Shown: in pieces, positions 33,161 to 43,774 of the stretch
Position numbering within the stretch: position 1 is the first letter of the stretch
Layout of the letters: each line of letters starts with the position of its first letter
Origin: Tanytarsus gracilentus
Lineage: Eukaryota > Arthropoda > Insecta > Diptera > Chironomidae
Direction: 5' to 3'
Assembly (NCBI GenBank): GCA_038502055.1
Contig: JAXRKN010000040.1
Coordinates: 2,356,001-2,420,000, forward strand
Length of the DNA stretch: 64,000 bases
The notes under the pieces: generated by a model
Seen by the model: only the letters and a program-made list of their open reading frames with translations
What the model was told of the DNA's origin: nothing
The model's database searches: none
Made by a program: the position numbers and the translations under genes

Positions 33161-33480
33161 AATGGAACACTGTGGAAAATGGAACACAGTGGAAAATGGA
33201 ACATAGTGGAAAATGAAACATAGTGGAAAATGAAACATAGTGGAAAATGAAACATAGTGGAAAATGGAACATGGTGAAAATGAAACACAGTGGAAAATGG
33301 AACATAGTGGGAAATGGAACATAATGGAAAATGAAACACAGTGGAAAATGGAACACAGTGGAAAATGGAACACAGTGGAAAATGGAACACAGTGGAAAAT
33401 GGAACACAGTGGAAAATGGAACACAATAGAAAATGGAACATGGTGGAAAATGAAACACAGTGGGAAATGTAACATAATTG
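33161..33480. repeat. 17-bp minisatellite, second array
   Basis: About 18-19 copies of the same 17-bp family, dominated by AAAATGGAACACAGTGG and ACATAGTGG variants. The two arrays have diverged separately after duplication. Confidence 0.9.
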
Positions 33481-33555
33481 AGAAATATTTTCCATAAGGC
33501 TTCCCTTTTGGCTTCTCCAAGGCTTCTTCATAGGACTTCCCCATGTTACATTTCC

Positions 33556-33617
33556 AATACTGATCTGTTACAAGTGGGTTACACGGCAACACCCACGTGT
33601 GGGTTTTGAAACATTTT
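33556..33617. repeat. Terminal module E, copy 2
   Basis: Near-identical to 32898-32960 and the right limit of the composite repeat block. Unique sequence follows. Confidence 0.75.
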
Positions 33618-36366
33618 TTTTGTATGTTTCCACGAAATATGTTTTGCATATGATGAACAATGTAGTACATACCGCTAAAATATTAATTTCCTCTCTAACA
33701 GTATTTTTAATTGAATATTTTTGCATTTTCATATCCAGATACTAGATGTGAATAATGTGTACTCTTGTTCTGATAAAGGAGAGCAAAAATTTACATAATT
33801 TATTTTATTTTTTATTGTCATTTTAGAAATAATTTTTCTCATTTTAAAAATTTTTTTTATGCGAAAAAGGTCATCTATCAAAATCAGCACCTACAGCTTT
33901 AATTATCTCTTTTTTTTATTAAAATGATTATATCAAGTATATATTTCTAAAACTTTCTTCTTCTTCACATCTGAAGTCGATAATATTCATAATCGATTTT
34001 TTTTAATACATAGATATTATGCGTTTATGCTGTTTAAACAACCCTATGATATTTTTCTTTAAAGCTGAACCCATGCAAGTGTATATTTTTCATTTATATT
34101 TTCTTCTTCATATACTCTAAAAAGGAAGGATTATGTATGTGTGGTGTCGTTAAAATGAACATCATAGAAAAATAACCACAAGGAAAACTTTCTGTAAAAA
34201 GTTAAACTAATAAAACATATGTTTGTTGTTCATTATTTTCCATTCGAAAATATATTGTCATGTTTTTCTTTAACTTAATCATTATTTGAGTTTATAAATT
34301 CTTTAAATAAGAAATTATTTCGGTTCAAATGTTAAACAAACTTGAATCTTTTGTGCCTAATTAAATTTCTTTAAAGATCAGCAAAATATAAAATAAATTG
34401 AAATTTTCAACTCATTAGTTGTTTTCTTCATTTCTCAAGCATTTAACTTTTTAACAATTTCAATTTATTCCCCACATTGGTGAGAATGTTACAAAAACAA
34501 TTCATTTAAATAAATTGTAAATTTTTGCATTTTCATTTGATTTAATTAATTATTTTTCTCAACATAATTATGCATAACAAAATTAATTATTTAAATCATT
34601 ATTGAGGGCCAATTAACTGTTTTTAATTTGGGATGAAATAATTATTGCATGCTTTATTTTTGGAACACTCAAACCAATGGAAATTATTGAAATAATTTGT
34701 CAACGTTTGCTTACTAAAACAGCTTTAAATTAATTTTAAAAGATTATTTTACATCACTATTTTATAGTACGAAATTTTTATTGTCATGCTCAATAAATGT
34801 GATAAGAGGTGTCGAAAAATCTCATCATCATTTGATATTAAAATCGTTATTATAAAATTCTTATAGGTTTTTCTTATTGTCATTTTCGTCATGATATATT
34901 GTAGGTAGTGAATGTTAATTCTTTAAAAGCATCTTTTCACGATATTTACGATTTTTATCATGTGTAGAGAGGAAATAAATGATTCTTTAGAAGAATATAA
35001 TGTATGTGAGTGTGCATGTAAGGGATGTATAACAATTCTCTAAAAAATTCATCATCATCATTACATTATAAAACTTATGTTTGATATCTTTGATAAATAT
35101 TTACTCATAATCCTATCATTTCATGCATACTTTCATAAATGGTTTTATTATAAATTTATTGAACATTTATTCACTAATTATTATCTCTTTTTAATAGAAA
35201 AATATTTTCCTCATCACCATTACTAAAATACTATTACTTTTTATTGATAATATATAGATAATAATGTGTGGTGAATATACTCTATGTATACAGTAGTGAT
35301 TTTAATTGAATTTTATTCCAGAGAGGTATGTTTTATCATCATATATATCGTTCACATAATTATGCACTGCATAAAATGCTTCAATAACATTTTCATCTAT
35401 TTCTTTTACTTTATATTTATTGTCAAATAGTTTTTTTTTCATAAAAATTCCTTAACGTCTCTTATCAACTTTCATTAAAAATATTCTCTTTCTATTTTTC
35501 TTATTGTCAGGATTATTTTTGGGATTTCATAAAAAAATATATGTTTTTAAAATTTGAGGATAAAATCAACATTCAATGTTGGCCATTTGAGGTAATTGAA
35601 ATTATTGTTTTATCATAAAACATGTGGCTTTAAAATATTCAAAATAATTTGGTCTCAAAAAACATTTTAATATTTTTTTCTCGCACACGGTTTAAAATAA
35701 AAATTAATTTGAGTCCATCTTAAATCTCATCAATTAACATTCTAAAATAAATTATTATCATATGCGTATTGTCATCAAAGTTACATTGATATTAAGCGTT
35801 TTTTAAAGACTTTCTGTCTTCTTCTTTTTTTATAATAAAATATTTTTCATCTCTCTTTTTTTCGTGTCACATAATATTATAAAAGTATTTTCTTCATCTC
35901 ATAAATTATATTCGACAATGAGCGTTGGTAAAAAGGGAAATCACAAAAGCTCAAAAAATATCGTTTTTATGTTTTGTCGTTATAGACTGATTGATTGATA
36001 TGTAGCATTGGACACAACACAATTTTGGTGTTGGCATTCAATTAACATATGCTCATATCGATATGATTTATCATCAAGAGCGAAAACCTCTTCAGGCTTC
36101 GTAACTTTTTTCCCTCTCGTGTATGCAGTAAATCATCAAATATTCGAGGTTTCTTATTTTTCTTCATCTGCTTTCCTTTCCAACCGGCAATAAAATGAAA
36201 ACAAAAATAAATAATTTTTCTCCTCATCTAACGGAATGTGCAGAGACATATTCAAATGAAATAAATGATGTCTCGTGGCTATAAGTTTCTTTTACGTGAT
36301 TTAGCATTTTATGCTTATTATTTTTCCTGCGAAAAACGTGAACTTGAAGCTGACCTTTGTGGAGCT
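33618..36366. other. Intergenic downstream of Corin, no gene seen
   Basis: Very AT-rich. The only pattern noticed is recurrent ATTGTCA in plus orientation (33813, 34254, 34780, 34876, 35418, 35503, 35767). The Corin 3' UTR should lie in the right-hand end. Confidence 0.6.
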
Positions 36367-39300
36367 TTAACCTCCACTCTCGTATTTTGTGCTCGTGTGA
36401 TTGTTTATTTGACTCAGAATCCATGGGATGTACTTTACAACATTCGCGTATACACCGGGAAGCTTTGGCTGTGCGCACATTATTCCCCAGCTCACCTTTT
36501 TTGTTAACATGTACATGTATTAGCATGAATAATGGTTATTATAGACATAAAATACTTACAATACCACCAACAAACCAGCGATCTGGTTCCCCTGGTAAAG
36601 GGCACAGAAGTGGTCCACCTGAATCTCCTGTAGGATTAAAATTAAATACAAAATGTTATGAAAGCAAAAAAAATTCTAGAGTTTTTCGAATGTTTCCATC
36701 GATTGCAAAAAAAATCTCTACTGTCACCTGCGTTTAGATGAAAAGTAATCGATGTGGATTATGGAAGAATTTTTTGGGTTTTCAGAAGAAAGAAAAAAGA
36801 TTTACCTTGACAAGCATCGAATTTTCCTTCCTAGAAAATTGAAAGAATTTTCATTAATTTCAAAATATTTAAAAGTCATCGTGCGACCTTCAACTTTTTT
36901 GTTCTTCCTTTTTTCAAATCCAGTAGCAAAAAAAGTTGCTTGACACACTAACAATAAAATTTAATCATCTCGACAAATGCTGTCAGCAGAAATGCGAGGG
37001 AGAGAAGTATCCTTTACCTGATATCCTGCGCATATCATTCCATCAGTTACATTTAATCCATTGCAACCCAACCATTCATTACAAGTATCTCGGTTTAAAA
37101 TAGGTACAACAACCTCGTTGATGGCGGTTTCGTAAACCGCGATATTTTGTGCATTCGAGTTAGCTTTTAGAGATTAAAAATAAAATATTTAGACTTAATT
37201 GAGAAAGATTTTTGCGTTCTATTTTATTATTTATTTTAGTTAATTAAGCTATAAAGAAATTTCCGGGACAAAGAAAAATTACGGGACACTGAAATCTTAT
37301 TCAAGGACAGTAAAATTTTATTCAATATAAAATCCAGGACAACTTTTTTACATTCAAGGACAATTTTCTGATATTCAATGACAAGAATGATTCCCTTGTT
37401 TTGTTTTGTATGAAATTTTAAGAAATCCTAGTCAGGTATTGACAGGAAAGATGGAATTCAACGCATCTCTGTTTCCTACGTGTTTTGAGAATTTTTTTTT
37501 GTTTGTTTGTGGCTTTTACCATCAATCGCCTTAATTTCTGTGAAATGGGTGGGAGGAAATTGGATTTCTCATAGTGTGAATGACGTGTATTTAGCACAGA
37601 ACGTTAGCGAATAGAATGCCGTATATTTGAAAAGTTTTTCGTTTGTTAAAATTTATGGGAAAAAAATTTACTGAATGGAAATCAATCAAACTGAAAGTTT
37701 TGAATGGATATTGAATGTTTTCGTGTTTTGTCAATATTTTTGAGCTTAAATGCTTTCGTTAAATTTTATTATTGAAATTTATAAATCGCATTGAAAAATC
37801 TTTTTTGACATTAAAAAACAATAAAATCGATTAATTTTTAAATTAGTTTCTGCAGTTGAATAGTCAGAAAATGAAAATATTTTATCACTCACCAGATTGT
37901 TTTTTTCCCCATCCTATCACGGTGCATTCTGTATTTTCTTCTAACTCCTTCATTCCTTGCGGCGGCAGGCACACGGGTAACAAATGATCGTGGAACGCTA
38001 CACGTGTCGCCAACTGTTGGAGAAAAAAATGTGTCGAGTGGAAAGGGAGGATTTGGACGTCATCGTATTCAAGCCATATCACTAAAATAAATATTTCAAT
38101 TACCTGAAACAGCGCAATGTCGTTATCATGTGCCACATACTGACTATACTGTGGATGCGGAATAACTTTCTTCACTTTAATCTTCTGGCCGTAGTGTGCA
38201 TGTGAGTGTCGTCTTGTCATTCCCAATTGAATCGTCCAATCATTAAGATTTTGTAATGTGTGACTGTAAGCAGAGATTTTTTATCATGAACGCAAAAAAT
38301 ATGAGGGAGAATTTTATATTGTAAATTTTGGAGCTATGACTCAAATATATAATGCGATGCATGCGCGAAGCTTTTGAATTGAACGCAAATCGATAATTTA
38401 ATTTTCGCAAAATAAATTAAAGTGCAGCATAATAAACCGCAAAATTCAGATAAATTATGAAAAATTTACATTTCTATTAAATTCGTTAAATTATCACTCA
38501 CTTTCCAATGCAATGGCTCGCGGTGAGAATCCATTGATCAGCAATCAACACACCCGCACAATAAAATATCTGTTCCGGGCCACCCAAAATTGCCGCAAGA
38601 AATGGCCAATCTCCTATGTAAGCGTCAAAGTTATATAATAAACGAAAAATAATAATCAAGCTCATTCATACCTGGCTTTGATTCCTTTCCACCCACAATT
38701 CGTTTTTGCATTTTACGTCGCTTTGTTCGAACTTTACCGCACTCAAATTTCGTGCACGTCAACTCGACATTTACAATCCTATTTGAATCATTGCAATTTC
38801 CATAATCTTGGAAAATGTTCGTCATTCTTCGTTGGCTCATTCGAATATCGAGGTTCGGATGCAGTGTAACATTGGAACCCTTATTTACTAATCGACTGTT
38901 ATTGACCGAAGTATATCCGAGGAGCGAGCAGAGTTTTGCTGGCGTTTGTTTCACATCCCAATTATGAATGCATGCTGGCTCCCAGCGCTTTTTATTCGCC
39001 TTATAAATTTCAAGCATGCCCTTGCCCAAATCACCGTTCGTTGAGCTCAATCGAATACAATTTCTCTCGTCTTCACCGTACGGACAGTCATCTATTATTT
39101 TTTTTTCGAAAATTAAAAATTTAAATGTAAATTTTGACCAACTTACAATTTCCATTGCAAATATGTCGATCACTCATGCATCTCTTTTCGCCGCAGTGAA
39201 TTGATGTATCCTTCGCCGGTTTATTGCATGGTGCACAATTTAATTCATCGGTTTGATCAAAGCAGTCGACAACGCCATCGCATACATATTTATATGGAAT

Positions 39301-42300
39301 GCAGCGGTTCTTATCGCACGAGAATTCCTCACACAATGGCTTACGATTTTTCCACTCTTTCATCTCTAATCCACCAACACACTCTTCAGGATCAAGGGAG
39401 TCAGTGAAAAGATTACAATGCACATATTCAGGAAGTTCTAAGCCGAAGACGTCGAAGAAAAAACCGCAGCGTCGCATGGTCTCAAGACACAAAGCTTTGC
39501 ATGGAGAAACGGGCTTACCACTCGCACTGCATTTAGGCACAAATAAAGAACACAGATATAAAGGAACTAACTCAAAACACTGCACATCAACAAGCGCATC
39601 GAATTGCTCCAACTCCAATTGACTCTCAAGCTGTCCGAAGTGACCGATATAGTTGGGAAAGACGGTATAGTTGTAAGGAATTTTGTGAACCTGACAAAAC
39701 TTTACGATCGTCGGAAGGCATATCCCCGGCTGTGGATTGGGATTAACACTCATTGACTCAGATATATCGAGGAGCATTGGACTACTTATTGTTGTATTGA
39801 TGAACTTTATTGTCGGATATGCTGTCATAAAAAAATTGAGATGCGTTAGTTTATTAACCCACTTATGAGAGGTAAAACTAGTTCATTTTCATAAAATTTA
39901 TCGTTCCTCTCTCATTTTTTACGGTGCTCGCTTTTATTTTGGATTATGGTTCACGATCTGATAAAAATATGAAGACTTGTTTGTGAGTATAAAAATAGAG
40001 GAGAAAAAGTATAGCTGAAGACTTGTTGATAACTTTTTCTTTATACACATGAGTCCTTTATTATGCAAAAATCTTTCGAAAACCCCAAATCCTCTTCAAA
40101 TAAAAGCAGAAAGGCTTAAGATTCTTTTAAACATTTTCATTCAGCATTATTGACGAAGAGTTTCTTTTCTACGTAAACATTTTTTCAAGCCACATTTGAT
40201 GAAAATTCTAAATAATTCGTTTAGTTTACCTCGAAAATATGCAGCAAGTCCGCCGCCAATAATAAGTAAAGCTATGGCATTGAGTAGGATTTGACACAAT
40301 GTAAATTGCAATTTGCCACGTGTCACATAAGGATGGGACGTTTTACGTGATAGAATCTGTTGTTGAGATAAAATAAAAGAGACCATTAGGAGATTTAAAG
40401 GAACGACATAATAGGATGGATTGCAATAACAGACCGTATGTGAGTTAGAGCCATTGGAGAATCTCACAATAGTTTGTAAACTGGCAGGCGTCGATGCACT
40501 CTTGATAATTGCTGCATTTGAATTGCTGCTCTCCATGTCAGAATGTTTAATGATATCTTCGTTAGGTTTATAGCACTGCTTATCTGTGTTATATTTTTGA
40601 AGAAAAAAATCATTATGAAAAATTACGAAGCACAAAATCTTCTATTACTTACACGAACTCATTTTGGCTGCATGTGCCAAGAGTGGCGCATCCAAAAGCT
40701 TCGAGCCGGGACTAGAGTTTTGACTTTCACATGATATGCTCGAATCTTGACGCTTCGGATATGCTCCGCGCTGATAGGTTTTATTCATGCTCGACATTAT
40801 AAAGCTATCTGTTGAATTTTTATGATGATTCTTTGATTTATTCATTTTTGATGCACTCCACAACAAGGGCGCTTCCATATTTTTCGAGTTATATCCAGGA
40901 CTCGACATCATCGAGTAGCTGTCGCTTGATATATTTGAATCCTGACGTTGATTAATTTTTGCATGATTGATTTGAGTTAGTGTCTGATGAGGTTTCGAGC
41001 TGTTGCCATTTTTGTTGGTACTGCCTCCATCATTTGAAGCACGAACTTTGCCACTGTTCATCATTGTTGACAAGCACTGCTCCGCGTCTTTCACTGAGTG
41101 AGTGAGAGAAACATTATGAATTATGATGATGATGATGATAAAAGGTCAATGTGGATAATTTTTGAAAAGTATAAATTCTTTTAAATTTTTGACATTTAAA
41201 AGTTCATTACTCACTTATGTCGGCTAATTGGGACGCGCGTAAAGGTGGAAGTGGAGGAGGTCGAATGCCTTTCCTGGCAGGTACGTTGGGCCTCCGTAGA
41301 GCAGCAGCATGGGATTTAATTGGAGTGGTAATTGACTTTATATTGTTACTCGACGTAGCCGTTGATGTCGTCAGATTCGCGTTATTGTCCGAATCAATTG
41401 AACCGCTGCTTGCGATTTTCTTGAGAAAACGATTTGTTTGCTCAAAATTAAAGATATTCGAGTTCTTTTTTAAAATGAAAGGAGAATCGGTGAAATTACT
41501 TTGAAGCGATTCCACCGTGTCCGCTCGTTGTAAGTCCGATGAGTAACTGTCCAAGGACGATTGAGTGTCTTCTGATGAAAATCGTCCTCGAAATTGACGT
41601 GGATGCGTCGTAGAGGTCGTGACTGAAGAGCGATCAGTTTCAAATGCTGAAATGTATCCGGTGTCAATGGTCGTTTGAGAACGACTCGAGTCACTCGATG
41701 ATTGGTTCGGATCAAGTTTCTTATCGAATATGACCAAATCGTCGGAGTCACCAATATCATCGAAGCTAATTGAACACAAATCACTTGCACAATCTAACTT
41801 GCTGTTGTCGGCATCCGATAAACTTTAATTAAATTTTTTAACATAGTAAACTTTATTTTCTTTTAAAACATAAGTATTACCTTTTCGATTGCACTTTTCC
41901 GTTGCGTGTCGCCGGTAATTTGGTTAAATTGTCGCGATCAGAGTAAAGTCTGCTTTGTCGTCTCGGAATGGGTGGCGGTGCGAGAGCTAAACGATTGGGT
42001 GGAATTCTCTTCTCTCTTGGCTTTGACGATGCTTCAGATGTAGCCGAATATGGCTGTTGATTTATCACTGCAGTCGTGGATGATGATGACGACGAAGATG
42101 ATAAAATTCCAGTATTTAAATCTTTCACTTTGAGGGCCGATAAAGCAACTGATGCTAGTTGCGTTTTAAAAATGTCTGTCTTGTCGGGCTTCTTTTCTGT
42201 GGCACAACTATTATTGTCATTATCGCTCGGCGTTCTCCCTAAACTGAGCGACCTTTCACGATTGAGAAAGCTGCAATGAAAATTGAAAAAATTCTGTTAC

Positions 42301-43774
42301 TCATCAAACGACCATGGTGAACGTTCGTATCAATCGATTCTCAGAAATCTAGTTGTTAGTTTAATTTTAAGCTTCATTTAATCCTCAACATGAAGTGAGT
42401 GATTAAGTTTCCTAGAAAACCCAATGCCAGGCATACAAAATAATTCCTTTCGAATTGAAAATCTGAAAGCTTCACCGAAATTTAACAAATCAATTTATTG
42501 CTAAGCAAATCTTCATTTTATTTAATTTCTAATGAATTTCAGATTTTAACCTTTTAATCGAAAAATAAAAATCAAAAACATTTCTTTAAGAACGAAATTT
42601 TATTTTAAAATTTTCTAATCAATTTTTTAAAACCAACTCATTAAGTCAAAGAGATCGGAACAATTAAATTAAAACAACCCAATTAAAATTGTTTAATTTT
42701 TTGTTTTAAAAAATCATAAAAATTTTCTTTTCAAACGATATTTAAATTTTTATTATTTCCCTTTGAATAAAATAAATGTAAATGAAGCCCTAAAATTTGT
42801 TGACCATTTAAACGAATGAATTAAAAATATAAAAACATCAAAACAGGGGGCGGACGACTAGTATATAAATTTTATATACTTTATATACCTCAAAAATATA
42901 AAAATATAAATGAGAAATATAAAAATATAAAATTATTTAAAAATATAAATTGATATTTTATATTATTTATATACTTTTTGTTTGTTTCTTAACGACAAAA
43001 AAAAATTTAAATTGCATTTCGAGCATTTGGATCTCAATTTAAGCACTAAATCTCTGTTCGAATGGCTATCAAATCCATCGCTGGATCTTAGTTCTACTGG
43101 ATCTCACTTCCAGACTTCCAGCACTAAATCTTAAAACTACTGGATCTCACTTCCAGAGCTGGATCTTAGTTCCATTGGATCTCAATTTAAGCACTGAATC
43201 TAGTTCGAATGGCTATCAAATCCATCGCTGGGTCTTAGTTCTACTGGATCTCACTTCCAGCATAAATTTTAAAACTGCTGGATCTCACTTCCAGAGCTGG
43301 ATTTAGTTCAATTGATCTAATTTAGCACTGAATCTAGTTGAATGGCTTAAATCCATCCTGGATTTGTTCTACTGGATCTCACTTTCAGACTTCCAGATAA
43401 ATTTAAAACTGCTGGATCTCACTTCAGAGCTGGATTTGTTAATGGATTCAATTTAAGCACTGAATCTAGTTCGAATGGTTTTGAAAATCCATCGCTGGGC
43501 TTAGTTCTACTGGATCTCACTTCCAGCTTTAAATTTTTGGTTGCAAAGTCATAATCAGGAGTAAATTCCGATCGAAAAGTATATAAAAATATAAAAACAT
43601 AAAAAATATAAAAATATAAATGAGGTATATAAAAATATAAAAATATAAATTTTAGATTTTTATATACCCAAAAAATTTATATCCAAGTCGTCCGCCCCCT
43701 GCAAAATACCTTTTTCGTATATCAGCGGTAAAAGTCTCAAGTCGACATTCAAGCTCTTTCACGAATGCCGCCAT
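36367..43774 (-). CDS. Corin: Corin-type transmembrane serine protease
   Basis: Fourteen exons: 43774-43710, 42270-41881, 41822-41215, 41093-40653, 40583-40230, 39821-39147, 39091-38672, 38613-38502, 38263-38104, 38013-37893, 37163-37018, 36830-36806, 36627-36560, 36495-36367; 1237 aa. A type II membrane protease: about 590 Ser-rich cytoplasmic residues, TM helix ([21 protein letters not shown]), a frizzled domain with exactly ten cysteines, two LDLa repeats ([26 protein letters not shown]), an SRCR-like region, activation site KRIVGG and a complete trypsin domain with His (TASHC), Asp (DNDIAL) and Ser (GDSGGP). This order is that of Drosophila Corin; the mammalian relative activates natriuretic propeptide. 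Exon 12 is a 25-nt microexon. Intron 1 contains an 858-bp transposon starting eight bases inside the donor. The start is the first ATG in a CACCATGG context. Confidence 0.93.
36806..36830 (-). other. Corin: 25-nt microexon of Corin (exon 12)
   Basis: AG|GAAGGAAAATTC...TGTCAAG|GTAAAT. It encodes EGKFDACQ plus one base, exactly bridging ...ICAGYQ (exon 11) and GDSGGPL (exon 13), as trypsin-fold proteases require (CAGY..G..DACQGDSGGP). Without it the frame and the conserved Cys before the catalytic Ser would be lost. Confidence 0.92.
37261..37395. repeat. Short GGACA-containing repeats in Corin intron 10
   Basis: Six loosely spaced copies of (G)GGACA, several as ATTCAAGGACA or ATTCAATGACA (37304, 37355, 37377), within a 728-bp intron. 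Possibly a decayed mobile-element end; no matching partner or target duplication was found. Confidence 0.4.
42844..43701. mobile_element. 858-bp TIR element in Corin intron 1
   Basis: Terminal inverted repeat CAGGGGGCGGACGACT, exact over 16 bp (42844-42859 and 43686-43701), with looser similarity continuing into the ATATAAATTTT region. Both ends are flanked by CAAAA (42839-42843 and 43702-43706), a possible 5-bp target duplication. Inside are AAAATATA-rich arms and a core (43022-43540) of about four degenerate 130-150-bp repeats built from TGGATCTCACTTCCAG and CTGGATCTTAGTTCTA. No ORF. It starts eight bases into the intron relative to the Corin exon 1 donor. Superfamily not assigned. Confidence 0.83.
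43022..43540. repeat. Degenerate tandem GGATCT-rich repeats inside the 858-bp element
   Basis: Repeat landmarks (GGATCTCAATTTAAGCACT and variants) recur near 43029, 43178, 43312 and 43442. A 45-bp stretch of the complementary strand is closely matched at 2990-3040 inside the other transposon, 40 kb away. Confidence 0.75.

Noticed and set aside
32309..33480. CRISPR-like array appearance of regularly repeated short units
   Set aside because: The repeats are directly adjacent 17-mers with no unique spacers, in an intron-containing eukaryotic genome.
32228..33670. Overlapping 117-230-codon minus-strand ORFs rich in FPLC, IFHCV and FSIV
   Set aside because: They are produced by the 17-bp minisatellite, which lacks stops in all three frames; there are no splice or start signals and no conserved domain.
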